Shown: positions 8,177 through 16,152 of the stretch, piece by piece | How positions within the stretch are numbered: the first letter of the stretch is position 1 | Layout of the letters: every line of letters begins with the position of its first letter | From: Bacillus piscicola | GTDB taxonomy: Bacteria > Bacillota > Bacilli > Bacillales > Marinococcaceae | Direction: 5' to 3' | Assembly: GCF_022458745.1 (NCBI RefSeq) | Contig: NZ_JAJJJF010000004.1 | Span: forward strand, 1-64,000 | Length of the DNA: 64,000 nt | Program-made: the position numbers and the translations under genes | The notes under the pieces: generated by a model | The model's input: the letters and a program-made list of their open reading frames with translations, nothing else | Database searches by the model: none | What the model was told of the DNA's origin: nothing

Positions 8177-11100
8177 TTATTCTTGATCTGCTAGCCCGTA
8201 GTTAACCTCAACAGAGTCTGAAACTACTTCATTTCCATCTTCATCTGTGTACGTTACTGTAACACTATCATGAAGATATTCAGGTGCCTCAGTCGAGACA
8301 AAGTTACCGTCTGCATCAACTGTAGTATCAAACGATTCGTCTTCCTCGCCCTCTGCACCACTATAAGTGATTGTAAGTGTTTCTCCATTATCAATGTTAG
8401 CAACGCTACCTTCTACATTGTAATCATAGATACCTATTGACTCAGCAATGCTGTTTGGCGCTAACGCAGTAGCTGTAACATCAAAAATAGTTGGATCTTC
8501 ACCGGGTTCGTTAGCGGCTTCTTCAAATGCAGTAGTTGCTTCTGCAAGTTCCTCTAATGCATCCTCTAATTCTGCGTTCGTTGCATCTTCGTTATCGAGG
8601 ACTGCTTGTGCTGCATCGATTGCCTCTTGATAAGCGTCTACGGCTTCTTGTGAATATTCACCAACACCGTCACCTACAACAGCTTCATCTATCGCTGCCT
8701 CAGCATCTGTAATCGCATCAGTTAAATCTTCTGCTACTGTGCTCTCTTCTACATCAGCACCCATAACGAAGAACTTAGCGAATTTACCAGAAGTTTCGTC
8801 AAGAACAACTGTTACGTCTTTTTCACCGCGAAGGTCACGTAGTGCCTCGTCAGAGATGTCACTTGTGTCAGTTACATCAACAACTGCTCCATCGGAAACA
8901 AGGGTATAGACTGTACCGTCAATGGTAACTTGTTTCTTACCTACATTAACTTCGTCTACGTCACCAACAACAATACGGTCGTCGTATTGGTTGTCACCGT
9001 TTACTAGGATGTCTTCTACAAGGTCAGTGTTGTTGTCATCAAATTTGAGAACTGCAACGTTACCTTTTGTAAGATTTACATCTACATCATTCACTTCAAA
9101 TGTTTGCTTCTCGCCATTGACATAAGCTGTGATTTCTACAACTTCTTCATCTGTGTTGCGAAGTACTTTTGTGATAACAGCTTCTTCGTACACCACATCA
9201 GTAGTAGTAGTCTCATCAATTACAATAGCGATTGCTTCATCTTCATCGTCATAGATGACGGTAGCGTCGTTAATGGCAGACCCGTTGTAGTCATCCCATG
9301 TAGTTACCTTGATGTCGCTCGCACTATAACCTTTTGTAGCGTCAAATACTACAGTGTCATTGTTGAGACGTTTTGCACCAGATTCAGCGTTAAAGTAGGT
9401 GTCTCCAGCTTCAAGAACTTCCTCGTCTTTAAGAGTGTCAGTACCTTCATCTGTATCATTAGCAGTAAAGAATTCAAGCTCTTTAAGATCACCATCATCG
9501 TCTAGGTGAAGTTGGACGAGTTGTCCTTCTGCTAGATAATCCGCATCAATCGTTACATCATCATCACCGCCAGTGCCGGAAACGAGTACAATGTTGTCTC
9601 CATCAACTGTTGGCTTCCATTCATCTGCATCACGGTCATTTGCATCATCGATGTCATATTCAACGCCGTTAACAGTGATTGTGTTCAGATTAGCTAATTG
9701 AACTTCGTATAGTTTTTCTTCATCATCAGAAGTAACAGCTTCAATTTGGGCTAGATCTTTACCAAAGTTCGAATCAAATTTAACGTCTTCAGTCAGAACA
9801 GCTGGTTTCGTATTGCTTTCTACGTCAGCAAGGTCACCGTCAATATAAACGAGATTTCCAGCACGGTCTAAGTGGAGAACTACTTCACCAGCAGCTTGGA
9901 GCTTTTCAGCTGCATCGCTATCGATGAATTCTGTTTCTCCGTCTTCATTTAGGTAAACAGCTCCACCTTCGTAGTCTACATGGAAGTTTTCGATATCTCC
10001 TGAATCGTAAGTAAAGTCATATACTTCCCCGTTAACTTTAATAGATTCATTGTATACAGTATCGATCTCACCTTGCACTTCGTTGTTGTAGACTTCAGCA
10101 AAGCCGTCGTCACCATTCGCGTCTGGGTTGAAGAACAATACATCGTTTTCTTCAAGGTCATCAAGGGATATTACTTTACCGTCCTTGACAATAGTGGCGT
10201 CCTTCGCATCAAATGCTCCACCAGTTCCTTCTCCTTCGTGACCGATAACTTCATTATTTTCTACGCGGTCTACGACTAAGAAGTTCGTCAAGTTATACGC
10301 GCTAACATACACTACGTCACCGGAACGATCATAGCCAACTTTAGCAAAGTTAAACTTACGGTCGACGTATTCACTAATATCTGCTTCTTCTCCATTTACG
10401 TAGAAACGGAATTGGTCTTGGTCTACGTCATCAAACTGCTCATCAGACGTATCAAACTTCTCGTCCTCTGTAAGAAGTTTCACTTCGTCCTCTTTTGTAA
10501 TTTCAATCGCATCGTAGTCAGCAGTTGCTTTTTCAATGCTGTAGTCTTCAAGCACGTTATCCTCGTCGAACCATACACTTACTTCTTCACCGAGCAAAGC
10601 TTGATAGTCGAAGTCTTCGAATTCCTCAGGAACTTCAATAGTTTCTGTGTTTCCATTGTCTGTAAGAATAGTGAAATCACCATCTTGCGGGTCAATCGAA
10701 ACTACACGGTGCTTAATGAACTCTGGACGAGTGAAGTTGTATTCAAGATCACCAATTTGAATGGTGTGCTTCACTAGACGTGGAACTTCATCCTTTGCAT
10801 CGTCGCTCGTGTTGTCATAAAGATGAACTTCTGCAGACATACCGTCTGGTGCAAGCTCTACACTTTCAACACCTTTCCGAGCGCCGCTTGCAGTTTCAAA
10901 TACGCGTACGTCTACACGGTTAAGTGATTCTCTGTAAGGAGCAGTAAACTTCACTTCAAGTACGTGACCATCGTCAGTAAGTGCATTTACTTCTGAAATG
11001 TCGGTCGGCTCAGCAATTTCGAGGGCACGGTCAAGGAATGCCGCGAACTGCGCACGAGTTACTGTTTCTTTTGGACGGAATTTACCGTCTGCAGTAGAAG

Positions 11101-11662
11101 TGATGTTGTACTGTGCAAGTACTTCAATGTTGTCCTGGTGGCTTTCGTGTGCTTCTTCAAGGTCAGAAACGTCTGCTTCTTCGCCTTTGATTGGCTCAAG
11201 ATCGAAAGCACGAACGAGGATTGTTGCCATTTGCTCACGGGAAAGGTCCATTCCAGGTGCAAACTGCGTGTTGTTTTCACGGCCTTGGATCAAGCCTGCT
11301 TCTTTAACAGCTGCAGCAAATGGAGTGTAGTAGCTCTCTTCGCTAAGATCTTCGAATGGAGGTGCTACGTTTGGATCTACTTCAAGATCAAATGCGTTTA
11401 CAAGAAGTTCTGCTACTTGACCACGGTTGATCTCTTGGTTCGGGCGGTATGTACCATCTTTGTACCCATTAATGATACCTTGGTCAGCGAGACGTTGGAT
11501 GTTCTCAGAAGCCCAGAAAGTATTGTCCACGTCGCTGAAAGATTCGGCAGCATCAGCTTGCTGTACGCTCATTGGACCAACAGCGCTGAAAGCAGTCGCT
11601 ACTACTGCCGCAGAAACGGATGTTGCTAGAAACTTACGGTAAGACTTTGGTTGGTAAGCCAT
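8177..11662 (-). CDS. S-layer-type protein with three SLH domains (1,161 aa)
   Basis: The signal peptide (about residues 1-38, ending QQADAAE) is followed by three SLH domains: FSDVDNTFWASENIQRLADQ, then FEDLSEESYYTPFAAAVKEA, then a diverged third ending TRAQFAAFLDRALEIA. SLH domains bind pyruvylated secondary wall polymer. The remaining 900 residues are acidic beta-rich repeats without a recognised catalytic domain, then a helical FIVAR-like segment (about residues 970-1045) and a final Ig-like fold. The ATG at 11662 has an ideal GGGAGG site; an upstream ATG would extend it by ten residues without a benefit. Consensus promoter hexamers and a structured leader suggest very high, controlled expression, as expected for the major S-layer protein. 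It could instead be a secondary surface protein. Confidence 0.88.
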   Translation of the reverse strand: MAYQPKSYRKFLATSVSAAVVATAFSAVGPMSVQQADAAESFSDVDNTFWASENIQRLADQGIINGYKDGTYRPNQEINRGQVAELLVNAFDLEVDPNVAPPFEDLSEESYYTPFAAAVKEAGLIQGRENNTQFAPGMDLSREQMATILVRAFDLEPIKGEEADVSDLEEAHESHQDNIEVLAQYNITSTADGKFRPKETVTRAQFAAFLDRALEIAEPTDISEVNALTDDGHVLEVKFTAPYRESLNRVDVRVFETASGARKGVESVELAPDGMSAEVHLYDNTSDDAKDEVPRLVKHTIQIGDLEYNFTRPEFIKHRVVSIDPQDGDFTILTDNGNTETIEVPEEFEDFDYQALLGEEVSVWFDEDNVLEDYSIEKATADYDAIEITKEDEVKLLTEDEKFDTSDEQFDDVDQDQFRFYVNGEEADISEYVDRKFNFAKVGYDRSGDVVYVSAYNLTNFLVVDRVENNEVIGHEGEGTGGAFDAKDATIVKDGKVISLDDLEENDVLFFNPDANGDDGFAEVYNNEVQGEIDTVYNESIKVNGEVYDFTYDSGDIENFHVDYEGGAVYLNEDGETEFIDSDAAEKLQAAGEVVLHLDRAGNLVYIDGDLADVESNTKPAVLTEDVKFDSNFGKDLAQIEAVTSDDEEKLYEVQLANLNTITVNGVEYDIDDANDRDADEWKPTVDGDNIVLVSGTGGDDDVTIDADYLAEGQLVQLHLDDDGDLKELEFFTANDTDEGTDTLKDEEVLEAGDTYFNAESGAKRLNNDTVVFDATKGYSASDIKVTTWDDYNGSAINDATVIYDDEDEAIAIVIDETTTTDVVYEEAVITKVLRNTDEEVVEITAYVNGEKQTFEVNDVDVNLTKGNVAVLKFDDNNTDLVEDILVNGDNQYDDRIVVGDVDEVNVGKKQVTIDGTVYTLVSDGAVVDVTDTSDISDEALRDLRGEKDVTVVLDETSGKFAKFFVMGADVEESTVAEDLTDAITDAEAAIDEAVVGDGVGEYSQEAVDAYQEAIDAAQAVLDNEDATNAELEDALEELAEATTAFEEAANEPGEDPTIFDVTATALAPNSIAESIGIYDYNVEGSVANIDNGETLTITYSGAEGEEDESFDTTVDADGNFVSTEAPEYLHDSVTVTYTDEDGNEVVSDSVEVNYGLADQE

Positions 11663-11734
11663 GTTTATTGTTTCCTCCCTTTTATTGAGCATTCTACAAG
11701 TGTAAAAGTTTCATAGAATGCTTTATTCTAATTT

Positions 11735-11811
11735 TCAGAGACGCTTTCCGCCTTCTGGTTCCTCAACGAACGCTGTCGGGTCATCGGAAGCTGGCTGAAA
11801 CCTGTCTCTGA
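11735..11811 (-). promoter_or_regulatory. Structured 77-nt element in the 5' leader of the S-layer gene
   Basis: In the minus-strand transcript TCAGAGAC at the 5' side pairs exactly with GTCTCTGA at the 3' side. A second helix, GCTTCCG with CGGAAAGC, stacks directly on it and an internal GTTC-GAAC hairpin lies between. A bulged AGGTT could also pair with AACC near the hairpin. It lies about 75 bases before the start codon, inside the mRNA made from the consensus promoter. Its 3' half resembles the end of the structured repeat found elsewhere in the window (the shared GCGGAAAGC-GTC part). It may stabilise or regulate the mRNA; it matches no riboswitch class I know. Confidence 0.6.
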
Positions 11812-11851
11812 CTATTAGATTTTTCCTAGTTTTCAAAGAAATGCAACGCTC

Positions 11852-11880
11852 ATTATAGCGGGGGATGACGGCACTGTCAA
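11852..11880 (-). promoter_or_regulatory. Consensus sigma-A promoter of the S-layer gene
   Basis: On the minus strand TTGACA (11880-11875) and TATAAT (11857-11852) are separated by exactly 17 bases: both hexamers and the spacing are perfect consensus. Start of transcription is expected near 11845, giving a leader of about 180 nt. AT-rich sequence lies upstream. This is among the strongest promoters readable in the window. Confidence 0.92.
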
Positions 11881-12223
11881 ACAATGTTAATTGTTACAAA
11901 GATTGGTAGGATAAAAGTGGCTGTTTCGCTAATGAGCAGAGTACATCGACATATTACAAGCATTCTACAACATTTTCATGTTAATTACTAGATTTTTTAC
12001 TGTTTTTTTACAATAACGGTAATTATGACTCAGTGCTGGATGAGTTTGAGAATGAATGCCGCCGTTTCCCTGCATTTCCTTTTCCCACTTAATATTGAAA
12101 CATATTTTTTACCAATTTGTAAGGCTTTTATGTTGTTGTAATCAAATTGATATATTTTTGCAAAGAAATCGCCCAGGAAATGCCTATTATGCTAGGGTTT
12201 GAGGGTTGTTTGCCAATTTGTGG
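11881..12223. other. AT-rich intergenic stretch between the S-layer promoter and the lipoprotein gene
   Basis: No coding frame with a ribosome site and no terminator-like hairpin were found after the lipoprotein stop. The AT-rich part next to the S-layer promoter could act as an UP element. Confidence 0.4.
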
Positions 12224-13054
12224 TTAGATTTCCTCTTCTGATTCATTGTTTCCTTCCTCTTCCTGTTCCTCCATCTTTTTCCTCTGGATTTCTTTTACTT
12301 TCTTTTCAATAAAGGTTTCGAGGTCTCCGCTTACGTTATTGAACTCGTCGTAGCGGACGCTTTTTCTTTCATTGAAGCTACGTAGTTCACCGGCGAGTTC
12401 AATCGTGAAGGTGAAGCGTGTATCGTAGCCGCTTAGGAGCTTCGTTTCTTTATCAATGAAGGCGACCATATCGATACGGTCGAGTTGGATCGAATTCTTT
12501 GCTTTTTCGTCGAGTCCGCCGATCTGCTCCGTAATGCCTAGAGATTCGAGCTTTTTTTCGACGAGAGGGTGGTGGCGTTCGTCTGTTCCTTTAAAAGAAA
12601 CTTCATAGTACTCCTCTTCTTCCTTCATTAAGAACTCATTCTCATAGGAAAGGAAGAAACGGAGATCGTCGAGTGGACGCAAAAGCGGGGTGAACGTATC
12701 CTGTTCGGCGTCGTACTCTCTCCACTTTTCATCCTCGCGCACTTCTACCTTATCTCCCTGGACGCGCCAGGCAAGTTCCAGTGGTTCACTTAGATCGACC
12801 AGATTAATGTCTGTATCCATGAATGCTTCGAGGGGTTCGTTGTACTGAACGGCACCGCGGGTGAACGTGCTGACACCACCCTGTGCGGCGTGAAGCGAAT
12901 TTGATTCTGTAAAATAAACGCTGTCGAGCGCTTCCATCTTGTTCATCGCTGTCTTATACACTTCTTCCGGCAGCTCTTGCTCTCCGCAGGCACTCGTGAA
13001 TAAGAGACCCACTCCGAGAACAACAGCAGCGGCTGTTTTTTTTCCTATCATCAT
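12224..13054 (-). CDS. Lipoprotein of unknown function, possibly DUF6612-like (276 aa)
   Basis: The N-terminus is a lipoprotein signal: basic MMIGKK, a hydrophobic core, and the lipobox FTSAC with Cys about residue 23, so the mature protein should be anchored to the outer face of the membrane. The mature part has alternating beta-strand-like segments and a very acidic tail (EEQEEEGNNESEEE). The pattern, a short helix after the anchor then ESNSLHAA and long strands, resembles the lipid-carrier-like fold of DUF6612/LolA-type proteins and the C-terminal half of the SLH protein at 27972-29663; this is a tentative match by eye. An AGGAGA site lies eight bases ahead of the ATG. It is a single-gene unit. 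Confidence 0.7.
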   Translation of the reverse strand: MMIGKKTAAAVVLGVGLLFTSACGEQELPEEVYKTAMNKMEALDSVYFTESNSLHAAQGGVSTFTRGAVQYNEPLEAFMDTDINLVDLSEPLELAWRVQGDKVEVREDEKWREYDAEQDTFTPLLRPLDDLRFFLSYENEFLMKEEEEYYEVSFKGTDERHHPLVEKKLESLGITEQIGGLDEKAKNSIQLDRIDMVAFIDKETKLLSGYDTRFTFTIELAGELRSFNERKSVRYDEFNNVSGDLETFIEKKVKEIQRKKMEEQEEEGNNESEEEI

Positions 13055-13113
13055 CCAATGTCTCCTATTTCTTATGTAGAATAGCCATGCTTGGAAAAAA
13101 CTTGCACAATGCT

Positions 13114-13142
13114 ATTTTACAGATACAACACGCAAAAGGCAA
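13114..13142 (-). promoter_or_regulatory. Probable sigma-A promoter of the lipoprotein gene
   Basis: On the minus strand TTGCCT (13142-13137) and TAAAAT (13119-13114) are 17 bases apart, about 60 bases before the start codon. The -35 differs from consensus at two positions and the -10 at one. Confidence 0.5.
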
Positions 13143-13194
13143 AGCTGTAAAAGTTTCTTAACTATGTTGCGTTAAAAATTGTTGATTTCCATTG

Positions 13195-13420
13195 CAGACG
13201 GACGCTTTCCGCGGGCAAAGCTTCAGCCTCGGGCCTACAGGATGTAGGTCATGCAACCGTTGCGACAGGACGTCGCGCAGTTAGGTTGCCTTCCTTTCAG
13301 CCAGGGCTTCGGTGTCTTCAGCTGTTGCTTTCGACGAACACGACGTTCTAGTGTCGGCGTTGGTCACAGGACGTGACCGCTTTTAGCCGACGCCCGCTGG
13401 AGTCGCCGTCTTCCATTACA
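13195..13420 (-). repeat. Structured repeat element, long copy with three GGA-loop hairpins
   Basis: This 225-bp copy contains the conserved ends seen at 53.0 and 62.2 kb (minus strand GACTCCAGCGGG at one side, GCGGAAAGCGTCCG at the other). Sequence of this kind is, from general knowledge, frequent between genes in Bacillaceae, with no established function. On the plus strand three hairpins share the loop AGGA(C/T): stem CCTAC at 13234-13248, GCGAC at 13262-13276 and GGTCAC at 13372-13388. Longer arms GCAACC/GGTTGC and GTCGGC/GCCGAC enclose them. Which strand is transcribed is not known. Confidence 0.75.
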
Positions 13421-13959
13421 ATCAACTGGTATTCTAGTATGCTGGCAAATATTTTCACAGACTCTTGTGCTCCTGGGGTAAAAGCGTCCTTCCAAAGCGA
13501 TTGGAAGTCTAAGGGACTGATTGCTTAAGTGCTAATTGAGATGAAAAGTATGAGAAACCATGTGAAAAATGTGTGACAATACGACGTTTTATTACAGTTT
13601 TATTACAGGAGTAACGTAGGAGGCGATGGCTTGTTATTTCAGCAATTATCGGGTTTTTGGTGGATGTTGGTAAAACTGGAAGAGTACTTAAAGGAAATAT
13701 AAGGGGGATTATGTCTCATTCTGTCTTTATCTTGTTACATAACTGTAAACTCAGGAGTCGGTCTATCATGCTAGACTGTTAACTAGTTTCATAAGACAAG
13801 CAATCAATTAACGACACAATCTACTTCTTAAGAACGAACTACACGACGCAGTTTATATAAGAAAAAGAGCAGGTACCTAGGAATGGGACCGTTGCTCTTT
13901 TGGACAAGATTACGTGTTTTCTAACAAGGGGACAACAACATGAGAGAGGGGTGGCCAAC
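13421..13959 (+). promoter_or_regulatory. Long upstream region of the NlpC/P60-SLH gene with a leader hairpin
   Basis: About 540 bases without a gene. At 13863-13900 AAAGAGCA pairs with TGCTCTTT around an inner GGT/ACC pair and is followed by a short T-run, giving an attenuator-like hairpin 60 bases before the chosen start. A TATCAT hexamer lies near 13767 but without a good -35. I looked for the c-di-AMP (ydaO) riboswitch that often precedes wall hydrolases and did not find its core motifs. Confidence 0.45.
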
Positions 13960-14994
13960 TTGGTCAAGAGAAGTGTAGCAGCAGTACTCAGCTTCGTGAT
14001 GCTGTTGGCAGCTTTCGCCGTGCAACCGGGAGTCTCGGAGGCGGCATCGAAAGCTGATCAAATCATCGCAGAAGGAAAGAAATTGATGGGAACACCGTAT
14101 CGCTGGGGAGGAACGACGCCAAGCGGCTTTGACTGCTCCGGATTTGTCGGCTATGTTTTCCGGAAAGCAGGCGAAAGTCTTCCACGAACTGCATCCCAGC
14201 AATACGGGGTCGGAAAGAAAGTATCGAAAGGTAACTTAGAAAAAGGCGATCTCGTGTTTTTCTCACACGGATCCGGCATTCAGCACAATGGTATTTACAT
14301 AGGAGGCGGCAAGTTCATTCACTCCTCCACTTCTAAAGGGGTTACGATCTCAAGCGTTAACGATCCGTACTACTGGGGAAGCCGTTATGTAGGAGCCAAG
14401 CGTGTTCTTGATGAGGAAGAGGAAATCGAAGAAGCGGTTAAGGCACAAGCACTTGAGCCACTTCCACAAGGCGAATTCCACGACATTGATAAGGACTTCT
14501 GGGCGTATAACAGTGTCACTGACTTAGCCAAGCAAGGGGTTATTGAAGGGTACCAAAACAGTACATACAAACCTTCGAACAGCATTACACGAGCAGAAGT
14601 TGCGGCTTACTTAACAAACGCTTTAGACTTACCGCGTGACGGAAACGACACTGGCTTTAAAGATGTGGATGCTTCTAATGAATATGCAGCTGCGATTAAA
14701 GCAGTAGATGAAGCAGGTCTTATTACAGGAAATGACAGAAATGAATTTATGCCGGAAGATCCGATGACTCGCCAGCAAATGGCTGTTATCTTCTACCGTA
14801 CGTTTGAACTGGAAGGTATCACGTATGATGGTTCTTTCGTAGATGTGGATGCGGATCACCGTTATTATAAGCACATTCAAGCACTTGCCGGCAGCGGCAT
14901 CACTTCTGGAAACTCAGACGGCGAATTTGAACCAGGTCGTGAAACAACACGTGCCCACTTCGCTGTATTCCTGGACAAAGCTTTAGAACGGTAA
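13960..14994 (+). CDS. Secreted NlpC/P60 peptidoglycan endopeptidase with three SLH domains (344 aa)
   Basis: NlpC/P60 enzymes cut the D-gamma-glutamyl-diamino-acid bond in wall peptides. After a signal peptide (to about residue 28, VSEAAS) the catalytic domain shows GFDCSGF with nucleophile Cys59, then His109 in IQHNGIY and His121 in KFIHSS. Three C-terminal SLH domains (FHDIDKDFWAYNS, FKDVDASNEYAAA, FVDVDADHRYYKH) would tether it to wall polymer. The TTG at 13960 is preferred: a GAGAGGGGTGG ribosome site lies correctly before it and the signal peptide starts there. A TTG at 13900 is possible but would add an unnatural 20-residue lead. A strong terminator follows, so it is a single-gene unit. 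Confidence 0.9.
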   Translation: MVKRSVAAVLSFVMLLAAFAVQPGVSEAASKADQIIAEGKKLMGTPYRWGGTTPSGFDCSGFVGYVFRKAGESLPRTASQQYGVGKKVSKGNLEKGDLVFFSHGSGIQHNGIYIGGGKFIHSSTSKGVTISSVNDPYYWGSRYVGAKRVLDEEEEIEEAVKAQALEPLPQGEFHDIDKDFWAYNSVTDLAKQGVIEGYQNSTYKPSNSITRAEVAAYLTNALDLPRDGNDTGFKDVDASNEYAAAIKAVDEAGLITGNDRNEFMPEDPMTRQQMAVIFYRTFELEGITYDGSFVDVDADHRYYKHIQALAGSGITSGNSDGEFEPGRETTRAHFAVFLDKALER

Positions 14995-15005
14995 ACCTTC
15001 ACACT

Positions 15006-15034
15006 AGACTCGCCCTCGCGGCGGGTCTTTTTTT
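15006..15034 (+). terminator. Rho-independent terminator after the NlpC/P60-SLH gene
   Basis: AGACTCGCC and GGCGGGTCT pair with a single G-T wobble around a five-base loop, followed by seven Ts. It begins 11 bases after the stop codon. Confidence 0.9.
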
Positions 15035-15039
15035 GTCTC

Positions 15040-15385
15040 TTGGTTTGTACGTTGATCCGTTCTCTTGTGACCGGGCCGTACGTCGGCAACAGCGGGGTGA
15101 GCCTTGCCTGTCGGCGAACCGGTGCTTGGCGGGCGCACGGTACGGTGAGAGGGGGAGGCTCACGTACCGTACTCCCTTTCCAGGACAGAAAGTGGGCACT
15201 CTATAAAAGGGGTCAAGAGAGAGTCATGCAGCTGTTACTAGCTGTATGGTACTGGTATAACCGGTTCTTGTTGCCTTTAAACCTGTTTTTGTGAATTTTT
15301 TTAGATTGTGAGAATCTGGGTGGGCGGAGCAGCGGTCGTGGGATGGGGGCGAGGCGTTTGTTGAGAACCTGCGCGGGGTGTGAGG
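15040..15385. other. GC-rich non-coding stretch with a strong hairpin
   Basis: The composition changes abruptly from the neighbours. Between about 15136 and 15173 ACGGTAC-G-GTGAG pairs with CTCAC-GTACCGT, twelve pairs with one bulged base. No convincing gene is present. The hairpin with GTGAG and GTACCGT has a superficial likeness to group II intron ends but lacks the domain V pattern, so it is left unassigned. Confidence 0.45.
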
Positions 15386-15387
15386 GT

Positions 15388-16075
15388 GTTATTTTAGTAG
15401 TGTTGCTGTTTTGCGGCTTCATTTCCTTGCTGTGGGGTTGTTATTTTCGCGGTGGCACGGTTTCGATGCTCCATACACCCTGTATGGCGCTGTTATTTTG
15501 ATGACACTCCCGTTTCGCAACGTCATACACCTGCTATGACGTTTTTATTTTCATAAGTGTTCCTTTTGACGACGTCATACTGCTCCTATAATGTTGTTAT
15601 TTATAGCCGTGCTCTATTTGGCTACGTCATACTGCCTCTATAAAGCCGTTATTATAACCGGGTCGCATTTTCACGACAGCATACAAGAGCTATGGGGTTG
15701 TTATTTTCTTAGTATCATTGTTTCAAGGCTTCATTCACTCGCTATAAGGTCGTTATTTTGGTGGTGGTGGAATTTCGATGGTCCATACACCCCGTATGAC
15801 GTTGCTATTTTTATAGTTATCCAGTTTCACGACGTCATGCACCTGCTATGACGTTGTTATTTTCACATGTGCTTCTTTTGGCGACGCCATACTACCCCTA
15901 TGATGTCGTTATTTTCGCAATCACGGAATTTCGAAACGCTATTCCCTCTCTATGAAGCTGTTATTTCGTCATGTGGAGTTTTTCATAGCGTCATCCGCTG
16001 TTCGCTGTTTTATTTTCACAGATGGTTAGGTTCCTTCTCTCTTCATTCCCTGTTATAATTGTCATAGTCTTGTAA
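15388..16075 (+). repeat. 52-bp hairpin repeat array 1, about 12 diverged units
   Basis: Units with arms such as CGTCAT...ATGACG, a 9-base loop and a following GTTATTTT recur every 52 bases; for example the ATG of the right arm falls at 15484 and 15536. Units differ from one another widely and no higher-order repeat is evident, which suggests an old array. It fills the gap between the NlpC/P60-SLH gene and the SLH subtilase, both on the plus strand. Confidence 0.88.
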
Positions 16076-16152
16076 TTTTGGTAGTTGTTTCTATGAATCT
16101 ATGTTAATTTTTCGTACAGAGGGCTTTTTTAACAAAAGAAAGTAGGGGTTGA

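Noticed and set aside
13421-13959. c-di-AMP (ydaO) riboswitch before the NlpC/P60 gene
   Set aside because: Such riboswitches often control this gene class, but none of the conserved core segments could be found in the leader.
15130-15180. Group II intron fragment
   Set aside because: The hairpin with GTACCGT and GTGAG recalls domain V sequences, but the loop and bulge of domain V are missing and no intron-encoded protein is near.
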